Below, in pieces: positions 1 through 5,561 of a stretch of DNA of 9,321 nucleotides. A program made the position numbers and the translations under genes. This DNA is from Granulosicoccus sp964498925. GTDB taxonomy: Bacteria; Pseudomonadota; Gammaproteobacteria; Granulosicoccales; Granulosicoccaceae. The stretch is taken from NCBI GenBank assembly GCA_964498925.1, contig CAZCKD010000141.1, positions 1 through 9,321 on the forward strand, written 5' to 3'. How positions within the stretch are numbered: the first letter of the stretch is position 1; every line of letters starts with the position of its first letter. Below the pieces are notes generated by a model. It was not told where the DNA came from and searched no databases. It worked only from the letters and a program-made list of their open reading frames with translations.

Positions 1-1
1 C

Positions 2-170
2 GTTACTGAACAAGAAAGCGATCATTTAGCGAGTCTGTTGCAGGACAAATATTCTGCTGATGCTGATAATTCTGACCCGGACGAACACAAGAGCGACACC
101 GAAAATCGTGCACCTACTGGGACAGAGACTGAGCCAGAGAAGGAACCAGAATATCTAAAACGAATTGATT
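2..170 (+). CDS. DUF482/FemAB-like acyltransferase, internal fragment (left contig)
   Basis: This open frame (56 codons, frame 2) enters from the left edge and runs into the N gap. It starts around VTEQESDHLASLLQ, continues through a very acidic Asp/Glu/Ser/Thr-rich stretch, and ends at EPEYLKRID. The same EPEYLKRID ending occurs in the fragment right of the gap, where it leads into the conserved QYHWHN segment, so both fragments belong to one gene. The initiating codon and the N-terminal domain lie outside the window. The apparent ATG-less start near 38 (a TTG) is internal and should not be used. The family is PF04339 (DUF482, COG3146), GNAT/FemAB-like proteins sometimes annotated as peptidogalycan biosynthesis proteins; the substrate is not known to me. 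The assignment rests on continuity with the right-hand fragment. Confidence 0.7.
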
Positions 171-289
171 NNNNNNNNNNAAGAGCGACACCGAAAATCG
201 TGCACCTGCGGCATCATCGGAAAATAACGTTGAACCTATAACAGATGCAGACACACAGAAGGAACCAGAATATCTAAAACGAATTGATT
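89..289 (+). repeat. Duplicated flanks around the assembly gap (two allelic copies of one locus)
   Basis: Two exact repeats bracket the gap. A 27-nt block at 89-115 recurs at 181-207, and a 33-nt block at 138-170 recurs at 257-289. Between the blocks the copies differ completely: 22 nt at 116-137 against 49 nt at 208-256, a difference of 27 nt or nine codons. The left contig ends exactly at the end of the second block, and the right contig begins exactly at the start of the first. This is the pattern expected when two alternative paths of an assembly bubble are scaffolded end to end. A genuine tandem duplication is possible but would duplicate part of the conserved domain. Confidence 0.8.
171..180. 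other. Assembly gap (10 N)
   Basis: Ten N characters of probably arbitrary length. They shift the DUF482 reading frame from frame 2 to frame 1, so the gene appears broken. The flanking sequence repetition indicates that the contig ends probably overlap and no sequence is actually missing. Confidence 0.95.
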
Positions 290-960
290 GCCAATACCAC
301 TGGCACAACAATAACTACAGTAGCTTCGACGATTTCCTAGAGCAGTGCACAGCGAAAAGACGTAAAACTATTCGAAGAGAACGTCGCTATGTTAAAGATG
401 CAGGCTTATCGGTACAGCAGCGTTTAGGCAGCTCACTCACAGAAGAAGAATGGTTTTGGGTGCATGATCTCTACGAGTCGACTTACGACAGAAAATGGGG
501 AACCCCCTCATTAACAGAAGCGTTTTTTAAAAGAGTGGGTCGTTTAATGGGAGATCAGGTTCTGATCGTGTTCGCCTTTGACCCCAATCAAAATGAAACC
601 GATCAACCGGTTGCATGCTCAATCATGTTTATTGGAACCACGACGCTGTATGGTCGCTACTGGGGTTGCCGTGGTCGTTATAACTCTTTGCATTTCGAGG
701 CTTGCTACTATCAAGGCATCGAGTATTGCATCGCCAACGGTTTAAGCATCTTTGAACCCGGCGCCCAGGGTGAACATAAAATTACACGAGGCTTTGTTCC
801 GACCATAACCCGCTCTTCCCATCATATTATTCACCCGGGATTTCGCGAAGCGATATCAAACTATCTGGAACAAGAACGCCCCCATGTGGAACAACGCTGC
901 AGTGGCTTAACTGATTTGCTACCTTTCAAATCAGACTCTCCGCTATCCGTGAACGACTAA
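181..960 (+). CDS. DUF482/FemAB-like acyltransferase, C-terminal part (right contig)
   Basis: Frame 1 is open from the gap to TAA at 958-960 (259 residues). Residues 1-30 are an acidic low-complexity linker. Conserved DUF482 (PF04339, COG3146) features follow: YLKRIDCQYHWHN at about 31-43, a basic KRRKTIRRERR block at 59-69, the segment around LYGRYWG at 156-162, HFEACYYQGIEYCI at 171-184, and FEPGAQGEHK..RGF at 191-205. The family has a GNAT/FemAB-type fold and is thought to transfer an acyl or aminoacyl group; some members are labelled peptidogalycan biosynthesis proteins, but the reaction is not established. The GTG at 460 is Val94 inside the conserved domain and is not a start. The stop overlaps the aat ATG by one nucleotide (TAATG), which suggests translational coupling. 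FemAB enzymes and Aat both use aminoacyl-tRNA, so the pairing is functionally suggestive, but aminoacyl-tRNA use by DUF482 is unproven. Confidence 0.9.
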   Translation, partial: KSDTENRAPAASSENNVEPITDADTQKEPEYLKRIDCQYHWHNNNYSSFDDFLEQCTAKRRKTIRRERRYVKDAGLSVQQRLGSSLTEEEWFWVHDLYESTYDRKWGTPSLTEAFFKRVGRLMGDQVLIVFAFDPNQNETDQPVACSIMFIGTTTLYGRYWGCRGRYNSLHFEACYYQGIEYCIANGLSIFEPGAQGEHKITRGFVPTITRSSHHIIHPGFREAISNYLEQERPHVEQRCSGLTDLLPFKSDSPLSVND

Positions 961-1655
961 TGCCCATTCCGTTTCTGGCCCCTGACGATGATGTGACTCC
1001 GTTCCCGTCGGTTAGCACGGCACTAAGCGAACCTAATGGCTTACTCATGGCTGGCGGAAATCTCAGCCCGAGACGGTTAATCGCAGCTTATCGCTCCGGT
1101 GTATTCCCTTGGTATGAAGAGGGAGAACCTATTCTCTGGTGGTCGCCCGATCCACGTTGCATCATTTTTCCCGATGACATCCGTGTTTCCAAAAGTTTAT
1201 CGAAGACACTCAAGAGTGGACGCTTCACTATCACGAAAAATCAGCAATTTCGTACCGTGATGCGGGAATGCGCAGCACCACGAAAAGACAGCACTGGCAC
1301 GTGGGTCACAGACGACATGGTTGATGCCTACTGCCGTTTACATAAAATGAATATCGCCCATTCCATTGAAACGTGGTTGGACGGTGAGCTCGTTGGCGGA
1401 CTCTACGGTATACAGATTGGCAGTGTCTTTATCGGAGAGTCCATGTTCTCGAAACAGAGCAATGCTTCCAAGGTGGCGCTGGTGCATCTAGCACAATCGG
1501 AGGACTTCCAGCTTATCGACTGCCAACTGGAAACTGATCATTTAACGAGCATGGGTGCCATCACAATACAGCGTGAGCGCTATATCGAATTATTGAACGA
1601 GCTAGGTAATCCCAACTGGCCTATGTCTGATTCGACACAGGCCAGCGATGCTTGA
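960..1655 (+). CDS. aat: Leucyl/phenylalanyl-tRNA--protein transferase
   Basis: Aat (231 residues) is a cytoplasmic enzyme that moves Leu or Phe from aminoacyl-tRNA to proteins with N-terminal Arg or Lys, marking them for ClpS/ClpAP degradation. All family motifs are visible: GGNLSP (32-37), YRSGVFPWY (44-52), LWWSPDPR (59-66), GTWVTDDM (113-120), AHSIE (133-137), LVGGLYG (144-150), GESMFS (159-164), NASK (168-171), LIDCQ (185-189) and HLTSMGA (194-200). The ATG overlaps the TAA of the preceding gene by one nucleotide, and I see no convincing Shine-Dalgarno sequence, so translation probably depends on coupling. Compared with E. coli Aat as I recall it, the stretch between ASK and LIDCQ is three residues shorter. 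The usual partner gene for arginyl-tRNA transferase (bpt/ate) does not follow; the next gene is the convergent thrC, 4 nt away. Confidence 0.97.
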   Translation: MPIPFLAPDDDVTPFPSVSTALSEPNGLLMAGGNLSPRRLIAAYRSGVFPWYEEGEPILWWSPDPRCIIFPDDIRVSKSLSKTLKSGRFTITKNQQFRTVMRECAAPRKDSTGTWVTDDMVDAYCRLHKMNIAHSIETWLDGELVGGLYGIQIGSVFIGESMFSKQSNASKVALVHLAQSEDFQLIDCQLETDHLTSMGAITIQRERYIELLNELGNPNWPMSDSTQASDA

Positions 1656-1659
1656 AGCG

Positions 1660-2796
1660 CTAGATGTGAGCTAGAATCGCGGCTTTAACAGCCTCTAATT
1701 CTGCTTGTACGGTTTGCACGGCTTCTTGACCTCTAATAGCGATATCCGGATCTTTCAAACCGTGACCGGTCAAGGTGCACGTAACAACACTTCCAGCCGG
1801 TATAAGCCCTGATTTGATGTCACGCATCGCGCCACACAAGGACACTGCAGAAGCCGGTTCGCAAAAGACGCCTTCCTTTTTAGCCAATAAGCTTTGAGTC
1901 GCTAACAATTCTTCATCGCTAACCTCATCAAACCATCCACCCGACTCTTTTACCGCAGCATGGGCAAGATCCCAACTCTGAGGGTTGCCAATACGGATAG
2001 CCGTGGCGAGTGTTTCCGGTTGTTCAACAGGTTTGTCACGAAGGAAAGGTGCAGCGCCGTCAGCTTGATACCCAACCATGACGGGCCGAGAGTCTGTCAT
2101 AGGATTATCAAGATACGGGCAATTGCCATTACACAGTGTGCAGGATTCTGTGTTGTGTCCACAGGCTTCACTGAAACCAATCCAGTAACCCGAAATATTA
2201 CCGGCGTTGCCTACCGGTATGCAGTGATAGTCCGGCGCGCGGCCTAAGGCTTCAACAATTTCAAAGGCTGCTGTTTTCTGGCCTTGAAGTCGATAAGGGT
2301 TAATGGAGTTCACGATGGCAACAGGCGCTTCGCCGGCAACCTCTTTAACCAGGCGCATGCCGTCATCAAAATTGCCTTTGATTTGTAAAACAATGGCGCC
2401 GTGTGCAATAGCCTGAGCCAATTTGCCCATGGCAATCTTGCCTTCGGGTATAAGAACAAAAGCCGTCATTCCAGCACGTGCTGCATAAGCGGCAGCGGCG
2501 GCCGACGTATTGCCAGTCGATGCACAAACGATGGCTTTTGCGCCCTCCTCGGCAGCTTTAGTAACCGCCATGGTCATACCACGATCCTTGAAGGATGCTG
2601 TGGGATTCAGACCTTCGTACTTGACATAAATCTGCCCATCAAAGCCAATTTCTTTAGGAATGTTGACCAACTGTACTAACGGTGTGTCTCCTTCATTTAA
2701 GGAAACCACAGGTGTGTTTTCATCAACAGGCAGTCGATCCTTATACCGATCAATCAGCCCTGTGTAATGGTTGGGACGATTTTCAGATGACGACAT
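1660..2796 (-). CDS. thrC: Threonine synthase with a Cys4 insertion
   Basis: ThrC (378 residues, nearer the shorter Bacillus-type than the ~430-residue E. coli form) is a PLP-dependent cytoplasmic enzyme converting O-phosphohomoserine to threonine, the last step of the pathway. Visible motifs: SFKDRG at 68-73 with the expected PLP lysine Lys70, STGNTSAAAA at 93-102, the phosphate-binding loop GNAGN at 196-200, an AIRIGNPQSW block at 266-275, and GVFCEPASA at 309-317. Between the glycine loop and the conserved VGYQADGAAP segment there is an extra stretch with C212, C219, C222 and C226 (C-x6-C-x2-C-x3-C), which I do not recall in typical ThrC. The ATG at 2796 is the first start after an in-frame stop at 2815-2817. 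Its Shine-Dalgarno match is weak (GAGAG at 2805-2809). It lies downstream of hom on the same strand, with a 101-nt gap, in a probable hom-thrC operon. Confidence 0.96.
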   Translation of the reverse strand: MSSSENRPNHYTGLIDRYKDRLPVDENTPVVSLNEGDTPLVQLVNIPKEIGFDGQIYVKYEGLNPTASFKDRGMTMAVTKAAEEGAKAIVCASTGNTSAAAAAYAARAGMTAFVLIPEGKIAMGKLAQAIAHGAIVLQIKGNFDDGMRLVKEVAGEAPVAIVNSINPYRLQGQKTAAFEIVEALGRAPDYHCIPVGNAGNISGYWIGFSEACGHNTESCTLCNGNCPYLDNPMTDSRPVMVGYQADGAAPFLRDKPVEQPETLATAIRIGNPQSWDLAHAAVKESGGWFDEVSDEELLATQSLLAKKEGVFCEPASAVSLCGAMRDIKSGLIPAGSVVTCTLTGHGLKDPDIAIRGQEAVQTVQAELEAVKAAILAHI

Positions 2797-2798
2797 GA

Positions 2799-2861
2799 TT
2801 AATACTCTCGGACCTTAGGGTCGATTGGTGATGCAGCACAGGATTGATACTCCGGTGCCAT
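2799..2861 (-). other. Possible 20-codon leader ORF between hom and thrC
   Basis: On the minus strand an ATG at 2861 opens a 20-codon frame that ends with TAA at 2801-2799, two nucleotides before the thrC ATG. The predicted peptide begins MAPEYQSCAAS and ends PKVREY. It contains no threonine and only one isoleucine, so it does not resemble the Thr/Ile-rich attenuator peptide of the E. coli thr operon. No clear ribosome-binding site precedes it. Its end position would allow ribosome re-initiation at thrC, whose own Shine-Dalgarno match is weak. An ORF of this length can easily arise by chance, so coding status is uncertain. Confidence 0.2.
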
Positions 2862-2897
2862 TAAAATGAATTTATTAACGAAAGACGACAGAGTGAA

Positions 2898-4220
2898 TCA
2901 CAATGTTTCTACACGTATTCTCGTGATCGGTTTTATCACGCTATCCAAGGTCTGAATTTTCTCGATGGCCTGATCTATCAAACCTTCTTTCACTAAACCC
3001 GTCAGCAGAATGATGGGCACCGTGACATCTTCGTCGGCAGCACTGTTGTTTTGCTCCGGCTCTTTTTGAAGAATCGCTTCCATGCTGATCCCCAGATCAC
3101 CAAATATGCTGCTGACCGTTGCCATAACACCGGGACGATCCAGCGCTTGCAACCGCACGTAGTAGGCACTTTGATATTCACTGGCAGACAAAATCGGTAG
3201 CTCAACCAAAGCATCGGCTTGAAACGCAAGTGTGGGAATTTTGCACGCCGGATTGGCGTCCATGGTTCTAACAACGTCGACGATGTCAGCAACGACTGAA
3301 GATCCCGTGGGTTCTGAGCCAGCGCCTGCTCCGTAATACAGCGTTGGACCAACAGCATCGCCATGAACCAGAACCGCATTCATGACGCCATTAACGTTTG
3401 CCAGCAACCGCTTTTCAGGTATTAAGGTGGGGTGCACGCGCAACTCGACACCATCCTCACGTCGTTTAGCGACCCCAAGATGCTTGATGCAATAACCAAG
3501 CTCCGCCGCAAATTCAACATCCTCGCGACTGATCTTGCTTATGCCTTCGGTGTAAACACCTGAAAACTGCAACGGAATACCGAAGGCACACGAGGCCATA
3601 ATGGTTAATTTATGCGCCGCATCGATACCTTCCACATCAAAAGTAGGATCTGCTTCCGCGTAACCCAGTGCCTGCGCCTCGGCGAGAACATCCTCAAAAC
3701 TACGACCTTTTTCGGCCATCTCACTCAAGATGAAGTTGCCGGTACCGTTGATGATGCCAGCTAACCACTCTATGCGATTGGCTGAAAGTCCTTCCCGGAT
3801 TGATTTGATGATAGGGATACCGCCTGCAACCGAGGATTCAAATGCGACTGTCACCTCGTTCTTGGCAGCTCGATCAATCAATTCATTTCCATGCACAGCA
3901 ATCAGTGCCTTATTGGCAGTAATGATGTGTTTCTTATGATCAATTGCCGTTCGTATCAGCGACAACGCAGGATCATCCCCACCCATCGCCTCGCAAATAA
4001 TGTCGATATCAGGATCGGTTACCAGACTCATTGCATCTGTTGTAATCGCGATATCAAAGCCCAGAGCTTCGGCTTTGGGCTGATTTCGGACTGCTGCACG
4101 TGTAACACGTACCTCGCGCCCGGTTCGACGCTGAATTTCTTCCGCATTGCGCCGCAGGATATTTGCTACACCCTGTCCAACGGTGCCAAGGCCTAAAAGA
4201 CCAATATTTACGGGTTTCAA
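2898..4220 (-). CDS. hom: Homoserine dehydrogenase with C-terminal ACT domain
   Basis: Hom reduces aspartate semialdehyde to homoserine with NAD(P)H, the branch-point step towards threonine and methionine, in the cytoplasm. With the start chosen here it has 440 residues. The N-terminal Rossmann motif is GLGTVG at 10-15. TANKALI lies at 101-107, AGGIP at 132-136, NGTGNFIL at 158-165, DPTFDVEGIDAAHK at 191-204 (with the conserved catalytic-region Lys204), and YYGAGAGSEPTGSSVVADI at 295-313. An ACT-type ligand-binding domain begins near YYVRLQALDRPGVMATVSS (353-371) and runs to the end, consistent with allosteric inhibition by threonine as known for this form. I chose TTG at 4220 over TTG at 4235 because AGGAGA sits 5 nt upstream and the protein then begins MKPVNIG, the usual family start. 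No fused aspartokinase is present, unlike E. coli ThrA. Confidence 0.96.
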   Translation of the reverse strand: MKPVNIGLLGLGTVGQGVANILRRNAEEIQRRTGREVRVTRAAVRNQPKAEALGFDIAITTDAMSLVTDPDIDIICEAMGGDDPALSLIRTAIDHKKHIITANKALIAVHGNELIDRAAKNEVTVAFESSVAGGIPIIKSIREGLSANRIEWLAGIINGTGNFILSEMAEKGRSFEDVLAEAQALGYAEADPTFDVEGIDAAHKLTIMASCAFGIPLQFSGVYTEGISKISREDVEFAAELGYCIKHLGVAKRREDGVELRVHPTLIPEKRLLANVNGVMNAVLVHGDAVGPTLYYGAGAGSEPTGSSVVADIVDVVRTMDANPACKIPTLAFQADALVELPILSASEYQSAYYVRLQALDRPGVMATVSSIFGDLGISMEAILQKEPEQNNSAADEDVTVPIILLTGLVKEGLIDQAIEKIQTLDSVIKPITRIRVETL

Positions 4221-4225
4221 CGTGT

Positions 4226-4231
4226 TCTCCT
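4226..4231 (-). promoter_or_regulatory. Ribosome-binding site fixing the TTG start of hom
   Basis: AGGAGA on the minus strand (4231 to 4226) is a near-perfect Shine-Dalgarno sequence, 5 nt from the TTG at 4220. The alternative TTG at 4235 would lie upstream of this site, so the site decides in favour of 4220. Confidence 0.8.
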
Positions 4232-4277
4232 GCAATTAAAATTTGGCCGAATGTTTTCACCCGGCTGCTGCACGCTT

Positions 4278-4283
4278 ATTATA
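4278..4283 (-). promoter_or_regulatory. Candidate -10 element for hom-thrC
   Basis: The minus strand reads TATAAT at 4283 to 4278, a perfect sigma-70 -10 hexamer. It would give a leader of roughly 50 nt before the hom TTG. No good -35 hexamer is visible 16-18 nt upstream (the corresponding bases overlap the start of the divergent gene). The assignment rests on the -10 match and its position in the only space upstream of hom. Confidence 0.4.
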
Positions 4284-4288
4284 GCGTT

Positions 4289-4678
4289 ATGAAAATGCAT
4301 CTAGAGACTTCTGATCAAAACCTGATCAGTAACTACGGCAAAGGATTCCTGAGTGTTAACGGTCAGGATTTTCATAGCTCTATCTTGATTACGAAAACGC
4401 GGGTTGTCGAAAATTGGTTCAGCGGCAATCTAAAGGAATTATCCCTTGCACACTTCGGCCCACTCTTCGATGGTCACGAAGCCGAGTTACCCGAAATTGT
4501 AGTGCTGGGCACAGGCGAACACCATACTTTTCCTGAATTCTCACTCATCGCTGAATTGCGGCAAAAGGGTGTGGCTCTAGAGGTAATGAACACGAGGGCA
4601 GCCTGCCGGACCTACAGCGTTCTGGTTAACGAGTACCGTCCCGTTGCAGCAGCTTTGCTACAAATCGAAGAAAGCTGA
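4289..4678 (+). CDS. Mth938/DUF498-family protein
   Basis: This 129-residue protein matches the Mth938-like family (PF04430, COG3737), which includes bacterial Xcc1710-type proteins and the human mitochondrial complex I assembly factor NDUFAF3. The molecular function of the bacterial members is not established. Visible family features are the early YGKGFLSVNGQ segment (16-26), VVLGTGEHHTFP (71-82), and the C-terminal GVALEVMNTRAACRTYSVL (94-112) with NEYRPVAAALL (114-124). There is no signal peptide or membrane segment, so it is probably cytoplasmic. I chose ATG 4289 because the frame upstream of it would run back through hom, and the family usually begins close to a MK-x-HLE sequence. No Shine-Dalgarno site precedes it, and the neighbouring AT-rich box suggests a very short leader. 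It is divergent from hom with under 70 nt between the starts. Confidence 0.9.
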   Translation: MKMHLETSDQNLISNYGKGFLSVNGQDFHSSILITKTRVVENWFSGNLKELSLAHFGPLFDGHEAELPEIVVLGTGEHHTFPEFSLIAELRQKGVALEVMNTRAACRTYSVLVNEYRPVAAALLQIEES

Positions 4679-4726
4679 ATCACGTACCCCGTTTGGTCGC
4701 AGAACCCCTTCCGTCAGTTGCGACAC

Positions 4727-4742
4727 CTGTGATGAGTCACAG
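4727..4742. repeat. Perfect inverted repeat downstream of the Mth938-family gene
   Basis: CTGTGA-TGAG-TCACAG is a perfect 6-bp inverted repeat with a 4-nt loop, 48 nt after the stop codon at 4678. It is followed by a T-rich but interrupted tract (TATCTTGATTTT). It could be a weak intrinsic terminator or a protein-binding palindrome upstream of marR. The stem is short and no clean U-run follows, so I cannot decide between these. Confidence 0.4.
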
Positions 4743-4822
4743 TATCTTGATTTTAAAGCCATAGGGATATTCACTCTGGCACTTAAATAGCTTACCATTA
4801 CGTGATTACTCACGCATTATTC

Positions 4823-4835
4823 ATGTATCATGCAT
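4823..4835. promoter_or_regulatory. Candidate MarR operator upstream of marR
   Basis: ATGTAT-C-ATGCAT is a short palindrome with five of six pairs matching, 35 nt before the chosen ATG of the MarR-family gene. MarR proteins commonly bind AT-rich palindromes in their own promoter regions, so autoregulation is plausible. The match is short and no promoter hexamers can be assigned confidently around it. Confidence 0.2.
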
Positions 4836-4870
4836 GGAAATACCATTATCAACATCCGAGCCTCCTAATT

Positions 4871-5290
4871 ATGACGAAGGAAAATCAAGTATTTCTGCTG
4901 CTAAGAGCTGCGAACCGCGTTCAGCGAAAACTGGACAATGCCCTCTCCTGCACCAAAGGCATCAGCTTTTCAGAATATCAATTGCTGAGACAGCTCTCTC
5001 ACATGCACGGACAATCAGCTACACGGGTCGATCTTGCCCATGCGGTTAATCTGACGCCGTCAGCAGTGACTCGCGCATTAAAACCGTTAGAAAAATTGGG
5101 CATTGTCATTACCGAGAAGAGCGATAGAGACGCCAGACGCAGCATGGCCTCACTAACAGAGGCAGGCCGAGAGCTTGTTCAGGATGCAAACGCCATCTTT
5201 GCCGACGCAGTAGAAGATCTTCCCTTCCCTGATGAAAAAGACACGCAATGGGCACAGCCTCTAAAGGATCTCATTAATCCTGGCGGATAG
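4871..5290 (+). CDS. MarR-family transcriptional regulator
   Basis: This 139-residue protein has the MarR winged-helix layout: an N-terminal helix rich in hydrophobic and basic residues (VFLLLRAANRVQRKLD, 7-22), a helix-turn-helix over about 33-77 with the recognition helix near PSAVTRALKPLEKLG (63-77), and the wing with its signature KSDRDARRSMASLTEAG at 83-99. MarR proteins are dimeric repressors or activators, often controlled by small phenolic ligands or oxidation; one cysteine (Cys27) is visible. ATG 4871 was preferred over the in-frame GTG at 4802 and ATG at 4823 because the protein then begins with the usual family helix; no strong Shine-Dalgarno site supports any of the three. The regulated genes are unknown. 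The nearest downstream unit is the OmpA/BON operon on the same strand, after a 271-nt gap. Confidence 0.9.
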   Translation: MTKENQVFLLLRAANRVQRKLDNALSCTKGISFSEYQLLRQLSHMHGQSATRVDLAHAVNLTPSAVTRALKPLEKLGIVITEKSDRDARRSMASLTEAGRELVQDANAIFADAVEDLPFPDEKDTQWAQPLKDLINPGG

Positions 5291-5463
5291 TGCAGAAAGA
5301 GGGATACCTGTGCACGGGAGGGAAGGCAAGTAACACGGACACTCTACTTTCGTATCTCCTTTTTCGAGAAATCTGGCCGATAAGAGGCGCAGGATCCGAA
5401 AAAATAACCCCCTATGGACGCACAGAACAGGCATCAGTTTGACTTTACCGCCACTGAACAAAG

Positions 5464-5487
5464 GAACGTACCGTTCGAACACGTGTT
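5464..5487. repeat. Chain of overlapping palindromes upstream of the envelope operon
   Basis: Three palindromes overlap in 24 nt: GAACG-TAC-CGTTC at 5464-5476, GTTCGAAC at 5473-5480, and AACACGTGTT at 5478-5487. They lie about 75-100 nt before the start of the OmpA/BON gene. The cluster may be a composite operator or an RNA structure; I cannot name a regulator. The rest of the gap after marR (5291-5463) shows no convincing gene or terminator. Confidence 0.4.
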
Positions 5488-5512
5488 GAGCAGCCGGTTA
5501 TCTGCATTGGTT

Positions 5513-5531
5513 TCGACGATCTACCCGTCGA
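5513..5531. repeat. Inverted repeat in the leader of the OmpA/BON gene
   Basis: TCGACG (5513-5518) and CGTCGA (5526-5531) form a perfect 6-bp inverted repeat with a 7-nt spacer. Overlapping it, CGATCTA occurs twice (from 5517 with its first base at the repeat, as CGATCTA at 5517-5523, and again at 5529-5535), giving direct repeats 12 nt apart. It sits about 30 nt before the ATG at 5562, where a repressor site or a translation-controlling hairpin would act. Confidence 0.4.
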
Positions 5532-5561
5532 TCTAACTAATACAGAATCGAAATTTACACT

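Noticed and set aside
460..960. An independent 166-residue gene starting at GTG 460
   Set aside because: The frame is open back to the N gap and the GTG lies inside the conserved DUF482 domain.
1651..1680. Bidirectional terminator between aat and thrC
   Set aside because: Only 4 nt separate the stop codons, and the sole hairpin (CTAG...CTAG) is too short, with no T-run.
3730..4196. Plus-strand frames inside hom
   Set aside because: They are antisense to a well-supported homoserine dehydrogenase and show no family motifs.
4163..4288. Longer start for the Mth938-family gene
   Set aside because: It would overlap the 5' end of the divergent hom gene and adds residues that do not match the family.
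4727..4742. CRP binding site
   Set aside because: The half-sites TGTGA and TCACA are present, but they are 4 nt apart, not the 6 nt of the CRP consensus.
5261..5482. Minus-strand 73-codon frame after marR
   Set aside because: It overlaps the end of marR, has no recognisable features or ribosome-binding site, and no domain resemblance.
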